The notes: a model not told the origin generated them from the sequence alone. Counted from the stretch's first letter, positions 22,339 to 56,200 are shown. The stretch is DNA of 64,000 nt from Batillaria attramentaria (GCA_018292915.2 JACVVK020000377.1:58501-122500); one strand, 5' to 3'. Numbers and translations: made by a program.

Positions 22339-22843
22339 TTTTTTTTTTTTTTTTTTTTGCTGTCCCAACTCTTTGCCAGCTCCAGTGGTGTTCCTCCCAG
22401 GTCATGGGTGGAATCCACGGAGGACTCGGAAGCCGGGACAATTTTTTTTATTATGCATGATGATGGAGATGAGGATGATAGTAAGATGATGCTATGGAGG
22501 TCCATGTGGTTTGGGACTGCGGGACAGGGTCGCATTCCACGCTTCCTGTCATAAATATCCCGGCATTAACCAGGCCCGGGAACTACGGCACCTGCGGTGC
22601 CGGCCGTGTAATCATCCACATCATACGACGTGTCATACTAAGGGAAGCACCCCCAAAGTCGCACCCGTGAAGTGGATGAATCTCGGCTGTGTGGCAACAG
22701 CCTCCCCATCAGGCCCATAGCACACCCGCTCTGGGTAGGAGCCGACCTAGGTAGGAAAAATCCCGCTTGTCTCGGCTGGGACTCGAACCCAGGTCTCCCG
22801 GTCCATGGTCCGAAGTGCTAACCACTACACTACGGGGGCCGGT
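22339..22843 (-). mobile_element. SINE family A, full-length copy
   Basis: About 500 bp, flanked by the 14-bp duplication ACCTTTTAATAATT (22325-22338 and 22844-22857). Read on the minus strand it starts with a tRNA-like head (A-box-like TAGTGTAGTGGTTAGCACTT, B-box-like GGGTTCGAGTCCCAG). A long unique body follows and the element ends in an A-rich tail. Two other complete copies are at 33065 and 57529. Confidence 0.9.
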
Positions 22844-22919
22844 ACCTTTTAATAATTAATTATCCTTAAAGTCTCAATACTTATGACACACATAACAGTG
22901 TTGTGAAAACTTTTCATCA

Positions 22920-23065
22920 AATGTGCATGCTCAGGTCGTGAGGTCAAATCCCGGCGCAGGCCAAATATTTGTGCGTACCTTTTTCTCGTTGCCCCGTCTT
23001 TGATATCACCCATAATGTGGTGGAAAAGGACGTCAAACTCCCAAAAACCAACCCACCCCCCCACC
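22920..23065 (+). mobile_element. SINE family C, 5'-truncated copy
   Basis: Begins inside the tRNA-like head (B-box-like GAGGTCAAATCCCGGCGC), then the shared body TTTGATATCACCCATAATGT and GGAAAAGGACGTCAAACTCC. It directly follows the family-A SINE upstream of POLQ. Confidence 0.7.
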
Positions 23066-23419
23066 CCCCTCTCCCCTTCATCAAATGTGCTTAATCCATT
23101 CATCAGAATCAGTCACTTGGGTCACAGTATAACAGCTGAAGCCGTTGTGTTGACTCTGGTTGGTGTATATGTTGTTCTAGAAGTGTACTGAGCGTATGAC
23201 GTTATTTGGTTGCAGACTGATGACCAGCTAGACGGCGTTGATTGATGGCTATTTTTATTAGATTTTTTTTTTAGTCCCATTCTGTTTAAGAATTCTCAAA
23301 TATTCAAAGCCACAAAGTCGTGAAACGTCCTACCTGGCAAACTACCTCAGAACTTTGAAAGTGGCACGTTTTCGTCACAGCTGTGTTACAAATATAGAGG
23401 CTTTAATTCATAAAATAAT

Positions 23420-44545
<21,126 letters not shown>

Positions 44546-45147
44546 TCGTGGTGCATCAGTGCAATCCAGAAGACAAACTTGTCCACTATGACCACAAGCA
44601 CACACAACAGTGTTTGTCAAATTGAGAGAGGAATAGACTGCGTATCTTGCGTGTTTGTGCAACCAGCCACAAAGAACTCTGACATGTTTTGCATGTTTGT
44701 TTGTTTTCTGCTGTTGTTGGGGGTATTTTTGGTGGTGGTGGTGGTGTCTTTTGTTGTTGTTGTTTGTTTCGAAGTGAGAAGGCAGCCATGAAGAAAGAAA
44801 GACTAGTTTGAGTAGTACTGACCATAAATGTATGTAAAATTAGTATGAATGAAATGTAGTTACATGTAGCTTGTGATTTCAAGGCCAGATCTGTAAGGTG
44901 AAACTTATTTGCACAGGTATTTTTTGCTTGCAGCAGCATGTCGTTATTATAAACTGATACGAATCAAATACAGGCAGTTCATGATTTCACAGTTAGATTA
45001 GTGTTACAATGTGTCTGGGTTGTTTATGCATGTCCCTTGCAGTGAGTTCAGTAATTATTACAATGTGTGTTTGTAATTATGCACGTTGAGTTTTGCTTTT
45101 ATTTGATTTGAAAGGCATACCGAATTTGTCACCTGTTGCTTTTAATA

Positions 45148-45556
45148 ATAATAATAATAATAATAATGAGTATTGTATAGGCGCTTTACCCAATTTCATG
45201 AATCGGCTCAAAGCGCCGCGAACTGAACCCAACACGCACGCTCACGTGAATCACACGCACTCTCTCACACACTGGACATAAACACATTACAATCACGTGG
45301 TGCGAAGGGTCAGCTCAGCTATTTAAATTACGGGATTTAGAATTGCATTTATTTTTCAAATTTGGTGGGCTGAACATTTCCAAAGCAGAGGGGGAGGAAG
45401 CCGGAGTACCCGGAGAGAACCCCCGACGATCGGCCCGAATGAACGGTGCCACATACGAGAAGGAAAAATTCTTTGCCCCGAGTGGGACTCGAACCTCTGA
45501 CCTCTCGCATTGGTGACAGGTCTCTTAACCACTAGACCACCGACCGCCCCAGAAAA
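45148..45556 (-). mobile_element. SINE family B, complete copy
   Basis: Best copy of the family. On the minus strand the head GGCGGTCGGTGGTCTAGTGG and B-box-like GAGGTTCGAGTCCCACTCGG are followed by the body CTCTCCGGGTACTCCGGCTT, then CAAAGCGCCTATACAATAC-type end sequence and an (ATT)n tail at 45146-45170. Confidence 0.85.
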
Positions 45557-45989
45557 CTGAATGAATTAGTGTGGTAAAAATTTTTAGCTCACAGTGGCCC
45601 TTGAAAGTAATGATAAATGATGAGTCCACCATGAATTGTGTGCTATTCGCAAATTGTTCAAAATCAAACAGCCATGATTTTGCCCCCAGTATTTTTTTGC
45701 TGAAGCGCCTTGTACCTCAGAAACTGTGATAGACATGTGTACATAGATGCTTATAGGTATGTGTACATACATGTAGATGCGAACACACTTCAGAAGTTTT
45801 TGTTGTAAGTGCAGTTCAATCATTCATCTTTGTCTGGTTGGTGACATACTTACATACACTGTACTGAAAAAAACAAAAAGTTTTTTTGTTTGGCTCTTTG
45901 CATGTTATCAACACACTTTTTTTTTTTTAATCAACATGCTTGTTTTCCCAGGGTTTTTGTTTGTTATCAACTCACTTTTTTTCCCCAGT

Positions 45990-46003
45990 GGTTTTTTTTT
46001 TTT

Positions 46004-46038
<35 letters not shown>

Positions 46039-46060
46039 GTGGGGGGGGGGGGGGCTTGCT
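45990..46060. repeat. Long poly-T then poly-G tract
   Basis: About 20 T (45991-46012) followed by about 40 G with one interruption (46015-46054). It is a strong G-quadruplex candidate and a likely assembly weak point. Confidence 0.85.
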
Positions 46061-47315
46061 ATCAAATACACTTTTTTTTTTTTGTTTGTTTGTTTTGTTT
46101 TTGTTTTTGTTTTTGCTCCCACTTCCTGCATTCTAAGCTCAGATGTGATGTTTGTGTACATTATACAAGAATGAAATGAAATTTGAATTGCTATCAAGTT
46201 ATTTGGTACACCATCGAATTGACTTGAAACATCCTCTAGCTGGTGATTTTGTATTTTTAGCAACCTTTCTCTTCCATAGTTCCATGTGCATTGGATGGGT
46301 GCTTTCCATTGTGCCTGCCTCATTTTGTTTTAGTTGTTGTTTGTGTGTGTATGTGTGTGTTCGTTTGTTGGTTTTTGTTTTTTGTTGTTGTTGTTGTTTT
46401 TTTTGGGGGGGGGGATTTTTGTTGTTGTTTACACCTTCAAACATTTGCAGAACTTGATGTGAGCTTTCAGCTTTGTAGACATTTTGAGAGTATTCGTGTC
46501 TTGTGTACAGTGTGTCTCTTCCTGATATTTTTTAAAAATGTGTTATTGATAAATACAGAAACTCAGAACCTTAACTCTTGCTATTTCTTGTGTGTGGTGG
46601 TGGTGGTGGTAGGTGTGTGTGTGGGTGGGTGGGGGTGAAAGATTTGATCAAGAGATACTATGGATATCATGGCTTGCAGAAATAGTATACAGTTGTGGTT
46701 TTTTTCAGTATATTTTATTGTCAGAAAATGCAGTAAAAACATGCTTGTGAAAACTTACATTGTGTAACAGATGCCTTAAGGAAGACTTCAGAACTCAATA
46801 ACATTTTAGAAGTACATGTATGTACAACATGCTTCAACGTGCATGAATGTATGTGGAGGAAAAGTCCTATGTTTGGGACACATGAAACCAATCACACTGG
46901 TAAGTTTAAAATCAATACACACACACAGAGTCTGTCGGCGTTGAAAAGTATCATTTTCAGGGCCCTGAGTGTGACAGAAATTGACAGTAGTCCGAGCTGG
47001 CAAAGGTTTTTGGTGGTGGGCCGACCTGATTATGGCCTTACGCTGACTGTGAGTTAGACCGAAAAGGGACTGCACTCTGGAGTCTATTGCAGCAAAAATC
47101 CTGGTGATCTCCCTTGCACTGTTGTCGTCTGCTCAATTAGCAAACTTCGTGTCGGGTTTCTGATTTGCTGCAAATGTGGGACACTAACACGTGATATGCA
47201 TTCAGTCACCTATCTGAGGTGCAGACGCCTGTTAGTATTACAGGTCAGTCTGTTCCGACGCGCTTGTACGCGACGGCCTCGTCATTCTCAGTCTAGTTCC
47301 CAGTCAGTATTGACG

Positions 47316-47522
47316 ATGGCGGCCTGTCCGAAGCCTTGCAGAGTTGGAGACACTCTAGCCGACATTGAAACCCCAGCGCTCGTCGTGTGTTTAAACAAAC
47401 TGGAGGAGAACATTCGAAAGATGAAGACTGTGATGGCGAACTACCCCGGAGTGGTGTGTAGGCCGCACGTGAAGACACACAAGAGCCCTGATATTGCAAG
47501 GCTTCAGGTAGCGCGATATATA

Positions 47523-47555
<33 letters not shown>

Positions 47556-47803
47556 TGCATGATACATGTAACAATCAAAAACAAAACACTGACAGTCACC
47601 TTTGTGGCGTAAAAAGAACACACACATGAAAGACCATGCCTGACTATAAAAAGCAGAAAGCATATACACAGTTTTAAAAACATGATGATGCACATTGCAG
47701 ATAGGTCTTGTAGGGACTATCAGATGCCGATTTGTTTCTCCACTGTCATCACTATCATGTAGCTACAACACAGATAGAATCTCATTGCAAGTGGTGATCA
47801 TAA

Positions 47804-47840
<37 letters not shown>

Positions 47841-49434
47841 TTCGTTGTCTGTCATGGCATTATGCAGATGAAGGAGGGTGGAGCTGTGGGCGTGTGCTGT
47901 CAGACATTGACAGAAGCCGAAGCTATGGTTTTTGGGGGCGTGTCCGATATCCTCATCACTAACCAGGTAATAGATATATTCCTGATGTCACCTTTTCTTA
48001 TTCTACAGGGGGGGGGGGGGGTCCCACAAATTCTCTTTTAAGTTCTTAATTTAACAAACCATTAAATGTATCATCACCAAATACCTACAAACCACCAAAA
48101 TGTCCTTGCAACATATGTCTCTGCTAACTATGCAAAGTTTGAACTGGACCCTTCTCATTTGGAGAATACATGTATTTTGATCCTTGAATCAGTTATAGTG
48201 TTGACTTCTGAAGTGAATGCTTTTCAGAGGTCCAGGACATGAAATTGTGAACTCCCATCTTGAATGCTTCTTTATTGATACAGAAAAAAAAACCCAGCTC
48301 ATAACTATAGGGATAGAGATAAGATTGTTTTGTATGGATGGTCCAGGAATTTGATGTCCTGCCCATGTAGTTATGATTCTGTGACCTAAGTAAACTGACC
48401 AGCATTTAGTGCAGCGGTCTGTTTTCTTTTATCTGTAAAATAAAGTTTACTTTTGTCGGTGTCATTATAAAAACCACAATACAGTAAAATACATTAACAC
48501 AACACATTATTCATCAAAATGGTAGACATAGAAAGGGCCTGCAATTAGCAGCTCTTATCGTGACAGTGTCAGCTACAAGGCAAAAATCAGTAATTACGAC
48601 ACAGTGCATCCAGTTTCAGCCTGTTTATTACTGATTATCTGCCAGATAATCGGCAAACCCAAACTGCGGAGGGTGGCGTCTCTCACTAAGCAGGCAAAAG
48701 TAGCAGTGTGTGTGGACAGTGAGGTGAACGTCCGCGACCTCAGCGAGGTTGCCGTGGAAATGGGTGTGACAGTTGATGTTGTCATTGAAGTTCATGTTGG
48801 TGGGCTTAGGTAAGTTATTCTGCATGGGTCGTGGTACATGTGGTATGGAAGTATCATTGATCAAAATCGTTGCCAGAGTAAACATTTACACCAGAGCTGA
48901 GACGGATAAAGTTGATTCTGATTCTGTGTCATAAGGACATTCTCGAAAAGGTCGTAAACATTGAATTTTCAAAAGGGGTCATAATCGTAATGGTTGTGCT
49001 TGCTGCAAGTTTTGTGTTTTGCAACAATGCATGAAAAGACCGTTCAGCGAACATTTTTCTGGCAAATGGTAAACTTTTGTGGCATCTCCTTCCTCCTCCC
49101 TTCGGGCTCCTCCCCTCCCGCAGATGTGGAGTCGAACCTGGTGATGCAGTCGTGGCTTTGGCTAAAACCATCGTGGCCTTGCCGGGTATCATCTTCAAGG
49201 GTCTCCTTTGCTACCAGGGGTGAGCAGCTGCTTTGTGCCTGTTATTGATGTCCTAGATAAAACGTGTCTCTTTGTGGACTGTTGATCATGTATGGCAGCT
49301 GGTTAAGTTATCCCTTAACCTCACAGTACAAGTACACATGCACGCGTGTGCACACACACACACACACACACACACGCACGCACGCACGCACACATTGTGC
49401 GCACACACATTTTACACACACTTACGCGCATGCA

Positions 49435-49501
<67 letters not shown>

Positions 49502-51962
49502 TCACACACACATTTTGCACATAAATACATAGTTGCACATACAGGAATTGCACAGTTATGGAATGTGGTGATTTGGGGAAGCAAATGAAACATATATATT
49601 TGTGTTGCAGCAAAAACCAGCATGTGCGATCAGCACAGGAGCGAAAGAAAACAGTGGACATGGTTGCAGAGAAAGTTCGTCGATCCCTGGAGGTTTGTTG
49701 ACAGCAGACTCTTCCCTTTTATCCTCTCTATTTTACGTGTTTATCCACTGTATATGTCAGGTGTTTTGTTGTTGTTGAGTAGTTGTTGTTGATTTTTTTT
49801 TTGGGGGGGGGGGGGGGTGTTTTGTTGGGTTTTTTTTTTTTTTTGGGGGGGGGGGGGGGGTTCTGTTTCAGTGCTGTATTGAAATGTTTGTATGTCTCAT
49901 TTTTGTTTCGGCGCAGGTTGCATTTCTGTCAACCATCTCATGTTTGTAAGTTTTGTACTGTTGCCATCCACATAATAAATGTGGTGCAGATTCTCTACAA
50001 TGAAGGTATCTTTTTTCTTTTGTATTTTGCAGGCCTTGAAAGCAGCAGGAATAGAGTGTAACTACGTCACGGGAGGCGGCACAGGCAGTTTCCAGTATGA
50101 GGCTTCCAGCAAAGTATTCACAGAAGTGGAACCTGTATCCTTGATCCTACTTTTAAGCTGAGCCTGTTGACTCCCAACCAACATGGCATGATGTGGTGAC
50201 TGTATCTGCTGCTGAAGCAAACCTGGCGTCAAAAGTTTGGGGGGGGGGGGGGGGAGTTGTTTTTGTTTTGTTTTGTGTTTGTTTGGAGTTTTTTGTTTGT
50301 TTGTTTTTATGTTTTGTTTTCTTTTTTGTGTGCCTGTGTTTATATTTGTTTATTTTTTATTTATTTATTTTTTTTTTGGGGGGGGGGGGGGGTAGGGGGG
50401 GTGAATTTTTTTTTTTTTTTTTTTTAAGGCCCCATGGCTACCATTTTGGGGCTGAAAAATCGTTGTGAGTTGTTCAGCTAGTGTCCAGCATCACACCACT
50501 AAGACACATACATAAATGCATGGACAGACAGGCTTGTGCTCAGCTGAATTGAGCCAAAACACAGCAGCCAGTGGCATTGTTGCCCACAACAATCGATAAA
50601 CATTGCGGACGTTGTCTACGGACGGTTGAGTTTTCCTCCGTTGCTTGGTCATCAAACGTAAGTGTGTTGCATTTGGAGATCTACCAATCTCTAAGACAGG
50701 CTAGTTTGGGTGGACAGGCGCAGTCACAACTCGACTGTTCCAGAATTCTCCGTATTCAAAGCCTTGAAATGGTAGCAATGGCTTCTTGAATGAAGCATTT
50801 GTGGTGGAAAAGGACGTTAAACTCTTAACCTTCGGATGACGTCGTGGGTAAAAAGTTGCACACACATTGCGTTAGATGAACGTATCTCGGTCAATATTTA
50901 TGTCACACCTTTGAAATTTCATGACTTTGTCAATAAATGGTATGACTATGTTCATGCCAAAAATTCTGTTGTTTAACTTGTAATTAGCAGAGTAATTAAA
51001 GAATAAGTTGTGAATTGCCTATATAAAAACCATGGGTAATTTGTTTCCCACGATGTAGGACTAGGAATAAGTTGAAATTTACCTTTCTAAAAACCATGGG
51101 TAATTTGTTTCCCACGATGTAGGACTAGGAATAAGCTGCAATCTGCCTATATAAAAACCGTTGGTAATTTGTTTCCCACGACGTAGGACTAGGAATAAGT
51201 CGAAAATTACCTATTTAAAAACCGTGGGTAAGTTGTTTCACACGATGTAGGACTAAGAAGTTTTTTAGCGACGTAGCCGGAATGTTAAACACACACCCTC
51301 TTGAATAATGCACAATGTGTATATCAACTGCAGAATGATCTGAGGGAGACACGCAGATCATTCTGTCATCTCTGTATCTAAATGAAAACAAAGAAACAAA
51401 GAAGCGTTTTAATGAAAAGGGAGAACAGACCCAAAAAAAGTAAAAGAAGAGAAAATGCATCATGAGAAGTTTTTAAATCATCATTTAGGTTTGTGTCGTC
51501 ATCAGTTGCAAGTTCACACACACACACACACACACTGGCTTACAGAAGGCAGTGTCCAGTGAGCAGAATCATATGTTATAGCAAGTGTCACTGTGAATAA
51601 ACAAACAAACAAATGAATAAGTAATAAATAAATCAATATATATTATTGCCTTATTGGAGACAGGGATCATATGTAATGATGGATGCAGACTACAGGAAGA
51701 ATCTGGTTGAAGATGGAAATTTTTTTACAGATTTTCAGCAGAGTCTCTTCGTCGTGTCGACAGTGCAGAGTGTATCTGTGAGTGGTTCTTATCGTTTCCA
51801 AGTTTTTACACTATGTGTTTGCTGTCTTTGACTTGTGCCTCATCTGGCTAGTGCTGTTGGCTTGTTGGTCAGAAGTGTTGTGTGATATGCCAGAAAAAAA
51901 TTCTGTTCTTGTATTGGTCGGTATGTGTTGCAGTAAGTTTTGTCGAAGAGAAAAATTACCAA

Positions 51963-52027
<65 letters not shown>

Positions 52028-53263
52028 GGCATTCACACACACACACACACACACACATGTAGGCATTCACACACACACACACACACACAACCGCTTGCCA
52101 GACCAGTGGTGTGGTCCCTATTTCACAGTGTTCCAGCTTTAAACTAAAGAAAAATGATATAAATTATAGACGGTTCGTCTCGAGTGCCCCTAAGATGACA
52201 TCCAGGATTACCTCGATTGATAGACTTGTGTGAGGATTTGTCTTAGCTGTTGTAGTTGGAGGGGGTTTTCATCAACACAGATTTGGTTTGTTGTAATCGT
52301 GGTGTGCTGGACAATTGAACTTTGAGTAAGCTGTACATATACTTCATGTATTCATTTACTAATGATTTTATAATAATGTTTTATTATTTGTTTGTTATGG
52401 CTGGCCACACAAAGCAAATTTTGATTTATGGACAAATAAATTGAATTTGTGTGCAGAGCACGCCCGAGAGAGCAGTGCTGGATGCTGGCATGAAGGCCCT
52501 GAGTTTGGACTCTGGTGAACCTGTGGTATGTTCTGTTGAGGCGTAACATCATTTGTTAGGATCATTTTTCATTTATGATGTGAAGGTGAATGAAAGAGGG
52601 GAGGTACAATATACTGAAGAAAGACTGTACAAATTTGTGTCCTTTCGTGATTTGACTGATTACTGAATTCGTGATTATCAACGTTCCAACTAGGAACCTG
52701 ATTCTACACCACATGAGCTGTGAGGACCAGCGTAGAGTAGGGAACCCTAGGAGGTTGAAGGGGCTCAAAAACTGTGTGGCAAAAATAACGCTCTGTTGGT
52801 ATAGTTCGCCTGTCAGGGGGTGCAAACGTACACCGGTTATTTGCCGGGGGGAGTGCGCGCGCAGAAATGGCACAAGAGCTTAGCGGACTGAAGGGCTGGA
52901 TACAATCGCCCCGCTGAGTGGAGAGCTGGAGTACGTTTGCACCCACTGTATATGACTGGGATACATATGTACCCACTAGCAGACGAACTATACCAACCGA
53001 GCACAAGTGATGGAAGAGTTAAGCCATATGGATTGTTGTCCCTTTGTGTCTAGCTGTCGCAGTATCCTGATTTAACCTACCACAACGGAGGAGACGAACA
53101 TGGGGTTGTGGTCCCTGCCAGAGATCTCAAGATCGGGGACAAGGTGTGGCTGGTGCCAGGTCACTGTGACCCAACGGTCAACATGCACAGCTGGATTGTG
53201 GGTATGCGTGATGGACGCGTGGAGTGCGTCTGGCCAATCAGTGGCAGAGGTCCTGGCGTGTAA
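47316..53263 (+). CDS. Fold-type III PLP enzyme, D-threonine aldolase / D-serine dehydratase-like, complete
   Basis: Acts on D-hydroxy-amino acids using pyridoxal phosphate and a metal ion. Nine coding exons: 47316-47507, 47868-47966, 48646-48809, 49124-49219, 49611-49692, 50033-50134, 51664-51777, 52457-52525, 53054-53263; 1,128 bp, 375 residues, the family's usual size. The alanine-racemase-like barrel starts at DIETPALVV (16-24). RPHVKTHK (49-56) supplies the probable Schiff-base lysine K53. VTGGGTGSFQYE in exon 6 is the phosphate-binding glycine loop. The C-terminal domain has DEHGVV and PGHCDPTVN (341-349), the metal site, and ends WPISGRGPG. His343 and Asp345 match the H-x-D ligands described for D-threonine aldolase rather than the H-x-C of D-serine dehydratase, so substrate is uncertain. 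The frame stays open upstream to an ATG at 47196; that extra 40-residue, Arg-rich, acid-free segment could be a mitochondrial presequence. Confidence 0.93.
47808..47836. repeat. (TA)n microsatellite
   Basis: About 14 TA repeats 30 bp upstream of exon 2 of the PLP-enzyme gene. Confidence 0.9.
49340..49514. repeat. (CA)n block in intron 4 of the PLP-enzyme gene
   Basis: Interrupted (CA)n with CG variants, including an uninterrupted run of about 30 repeats at 49439-49500. The intron also carries a 3' acceptor-proximal ATATATAT. Confidence 0.9.
49792..50425. repeat. Cluster of T/G homopolymer tracts in introns 5 and 6 of the PLP-enzyme gene
   Basis: T-to-G junction tracts at 49792-49817, 49831-49860 and 50359-50402, plus a G14-16 at 50238-50254 and T23 at 50407-50428. 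They flank exon 6 (50033-50134) on both sides. Confidence 0.85.
50829..51284. mobile_element. TTAA-flanked MITE, copy A
   Basis: 456 bp flanked by TTAA (50825-50828 and 51285-51288). The right end in complement starts CATTCCGGCTACGTCG and the left CCTTCGGATGACGTCG, imperfect inverted repeats. The interior carries four ~62-bp tandem units, each with CCATGGGTAATTTGTTTCCC-like sequence and ending CACGATGTAGGACTAG (51001-51258). No coding capacity. CC..GG ends with a TTAA target fit a piggyBac-like MITE. It lies in intron 6 of the PLP-enzyme gene. Confidence 0.85.
51965..52090. repeat. (CA)n compound microsatellite with ATGTAGGCATTC spacers
   Basis: Three (CA)n runs separated by two copies of ATGTAGGCATTCACAC, in the intron between exons 7 and 8 of the PLP-enzyme gene. 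The repeated spacer shows local duplication within the microsatellite. Confidence 0.9.
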
Positions 53264-56200
53264 AAGCACAGTTTGTCATTGGCATTGGTGCTGAATTATT
53301 GAATATGTGTTTTTCAATATAAAACTCCAGAAGTTTGAATATATTTGTATGCACAGAGTTACTGCATGCTCATGCATTGCATTGTTATATGGCAGGTTGT
53401 GCAGCGCAAGATGTAGAGCACAAGAAATGATGTATTTTGTGATTGATTTCTGTATATAATCACAGGCACATTGCCCTCAAGTATTTCAAACGTAAACACG
53501 CTCCTTTTTGCTTGTGTGTGTTCAGTTTGCTTTATACCCCTTTGAACGCTGATTGTCAGTGGACACTTATACGATAGAGTCCAGTACAATGGCAATGTGT
53601 ATATGCAAAGTTCTGGTCAAAAGGAGGCAAGGGTCTCTCTGAGAAACCAGGAAAGCATGTCTGGTCAGTTTTGTTTGTCATCCTCAATGCACATTCCACC
53701 TGATTAACCCGGTCTTGCTGAATTAACCCATCTTATGCTCCAAAAGCCATGGAGGTAGCCCGGAATATTCTGTTCTCAGCACCACCAGGGTTAATATTTG
53801 CATGCTTTTTTTTTGCTCAAGATTAGAAAGTAGCTTTTTATGTTTGCATTTTTTTTTCTAGTCAAAACTAGAAGGTATGAGAGAGATTTTTTTAAAAATT
53901 GGATCCCAGTCAAACCTTGATTGAGCTTAAGTGGTGTCACTTTCAAAAATACCAGTGTGCAAGATCAAGAGTACCCTGGTGACTGCTGAACACTGCTTTA
54001 GCACTGTTTTTAAAGATATTGTATTGTATTGTATTGTATTTTGTGTGTGTGTTTGGGGTTGTTTTTTTTTTACGACCTAGGAAGTGTGTGTGATATATTG
54101 AAGTCAAATTAAGGCACAGAAAATGATTCTAATAAATATGAGACAATTCTAGTAAATACCTGTATGAATTGAAACTATGAATACTTGTAATGTTTGCCTC
54201 TAGTTTACTACCGTGTGTTGATGTTTTCAAAACTTGTAGGCATCATTGAATTCAAAGATGAAACTTGGATGAGCACACACACATATGCACATGCACAAAC
54301 ACACATGCATACCACACACACACACACACACACACACACATGGTTTTTGTAAATATTTGTGAATTTTTTCATGTTTATCATTGCTTGAATTTTTTTTAAT
54401 TCAGCGTGAATAATTATTTTAGCATAGTGAAATGCATGTATCACAGACAACCAAGGAAAAGAATGCTGCACAAAACAATCAGCAGTACCAGAAACAATGC
54501 TATTGTAAGGTTTACATTCATGGAATGCTGGAAATATACACAAATACAAAAAAAGAAATAATTGATAATGCAATTCTTAGAGAACATGGACGGAAGTTTG
54601 CATGGTATAAGAATTCAAGTACCAGACCCCTCCCCACTTAACCTTCCGGCTACGTCGTGGGTAAAAAGTTGCACACACATTGCTTTAGATGAACGTATCT
54701 CGGTCAATATTTAGGTCACACCTTTGAAATTTCATGACTTTGTCAATAAATGGTTTGACTATGTTCATGCCAAAAATTCTGTTGTTTAACTTGTAATTAG
54801 CAGAGTAATTAAACAACAAATAAGAATAAGTTGTGAATTGCCTATATAAAAACCATGGGTAATTTGTTTCCCACGATGCAGGACTAGGAATAAGCTACAA
54901 TCTGCCTATATAAAAACCATGGGTAATTTGTTTCCCACGACGTAGGACAAGGAATAAGTCGAAAATTACCTATGTAAAAACCATGGGTAAGTTGTTTCAC
55001 ACGATGTAGGACTAAGAAGTTTTTTAGCGACGTAGCCGGAAGGTTAAAATGCAAGACAAGATAGATAATGCTCAGCTTTCCCTGTAAAAATACAGAAGAA
55101 AGTCACACAACAAGCAGTACTCTCTTATTTAAATTGCATCACTTTTTTTTAAACAGAAAGACAGCATAATACCATTTTCAACATGAACCACAGTTAAAAT
55201 GACTTCAGGAGCTCATTAAAATAAATGTTTTATCAAAATAATGTTTTTAAAAATCACAGATGTTCCCATGTTTACGTTTAAAGTTCCCTTTGCTTTCCTG
55301 TAAACAAGAAACTCAATAAGAAACCTGTCTTCATTATCTTACAAAAACACAGAACATAGAGATGTTGGTGCATTTCATGAAAAAAAAACCCACAAACCAA
55401 CCAACATCATTTGAAATAAGCTTTCTTCAACCAGTCATAGCCTTTTTGAATTGAAAACGGTTGTACTTAACCAATTCATAGTAATACAATTCATAGTACC
55501 GGTAATACATGATTCAACCTAAACTGACAAAAATTCACAATAACAATCAACATGCATAAAGACAGAGTCAATGATGTTCATTCATTTTTGAAGAACCAGC
55601 AGGATTATGCACCACGAAATGGCATACATGCCAGCAAGTATCTGAAGTCCATAATACTGCATGCCATTAAAACATATGAAAATGATCTTAATCAGTTCAA
55701 ATGCTTTTTCAATTCATCCATATACAAAATCACCGATCACACCACTGAAAAGACACTTTCTGTGTCAGAACTATAATGCTGACATGACATGACAAAAAAA
55801 ATAATTAAAAAAAAAAAAAATAATGCTGACATGCATGCACCATAAAATGTGTACACACAATCCACACAGCCACACCTGCATTATAAGGAATTCAGAAACC
55901 AGATGAAGCCTATGTAGAAAATGCTGTTGATGACACAAACTCATACAAAAAAATAACCAGGCCTTTTGAAGTCCAAAAAGGTCTGGACCCTGAAAGTCAT
56001 TGTTCTGTGGTTCCTGTCAAGTTTCTGCTGTTGTGGCATCAAAAGTGGACGGACATACCAAGAAGCAAAACAAGAGTCTGTAAAGTTGTGGCCACAAGTC
56101 ATGACCATACCACATGGGGTTCAATAAACCACAGCACGTTGAATCCAGCCTACAGCTCCGTACGTGAGAGAGACACGCACCCCCAGAGGTTACAAAAAGC

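Larger units (their letters stand above)
20290..23419. other. Head-to-head intergenic region between NUDC and POLQ
   Basis: NUDC starts at 20289 on the minus strand and POLQ at 23420 on the plus strand, so both promoters must lie here. No TATA box or CpG-rich core was convincing. The interval holds an inverted-repeat element (20588-21367), a (CA)n at 21723-21754, a family-A SINE (22339-22843) and a family-C SINE (22920-23065). These insertions probably stretched a shorter divergent promoter region. Confidence 0.7.
44546..47315 (+). other. POLQ 3' flank to PLP-enzyme gene spacer
   Basis: It begins with the POLQ 3' UTR. No AATAAA was found within the first 600 bases, so the cleavage site is unclear. 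It contains a family-B SINE (45148-45556), T/G homopolymer tracts (45990-46060, 46398-46415) and a (TGG)n at 46596-46612. The last 150 bases before 47316 should hold the 5' UTR and promoter of the next gene. No other gene was recognised. Confidence 0.6.

Noticed and set aside
55552..55776. Small gene of 74 codons
   Set aside because: No recognisable domain, no neighbouring exon and AT-rich context in the 3' flank of two convergent genes.
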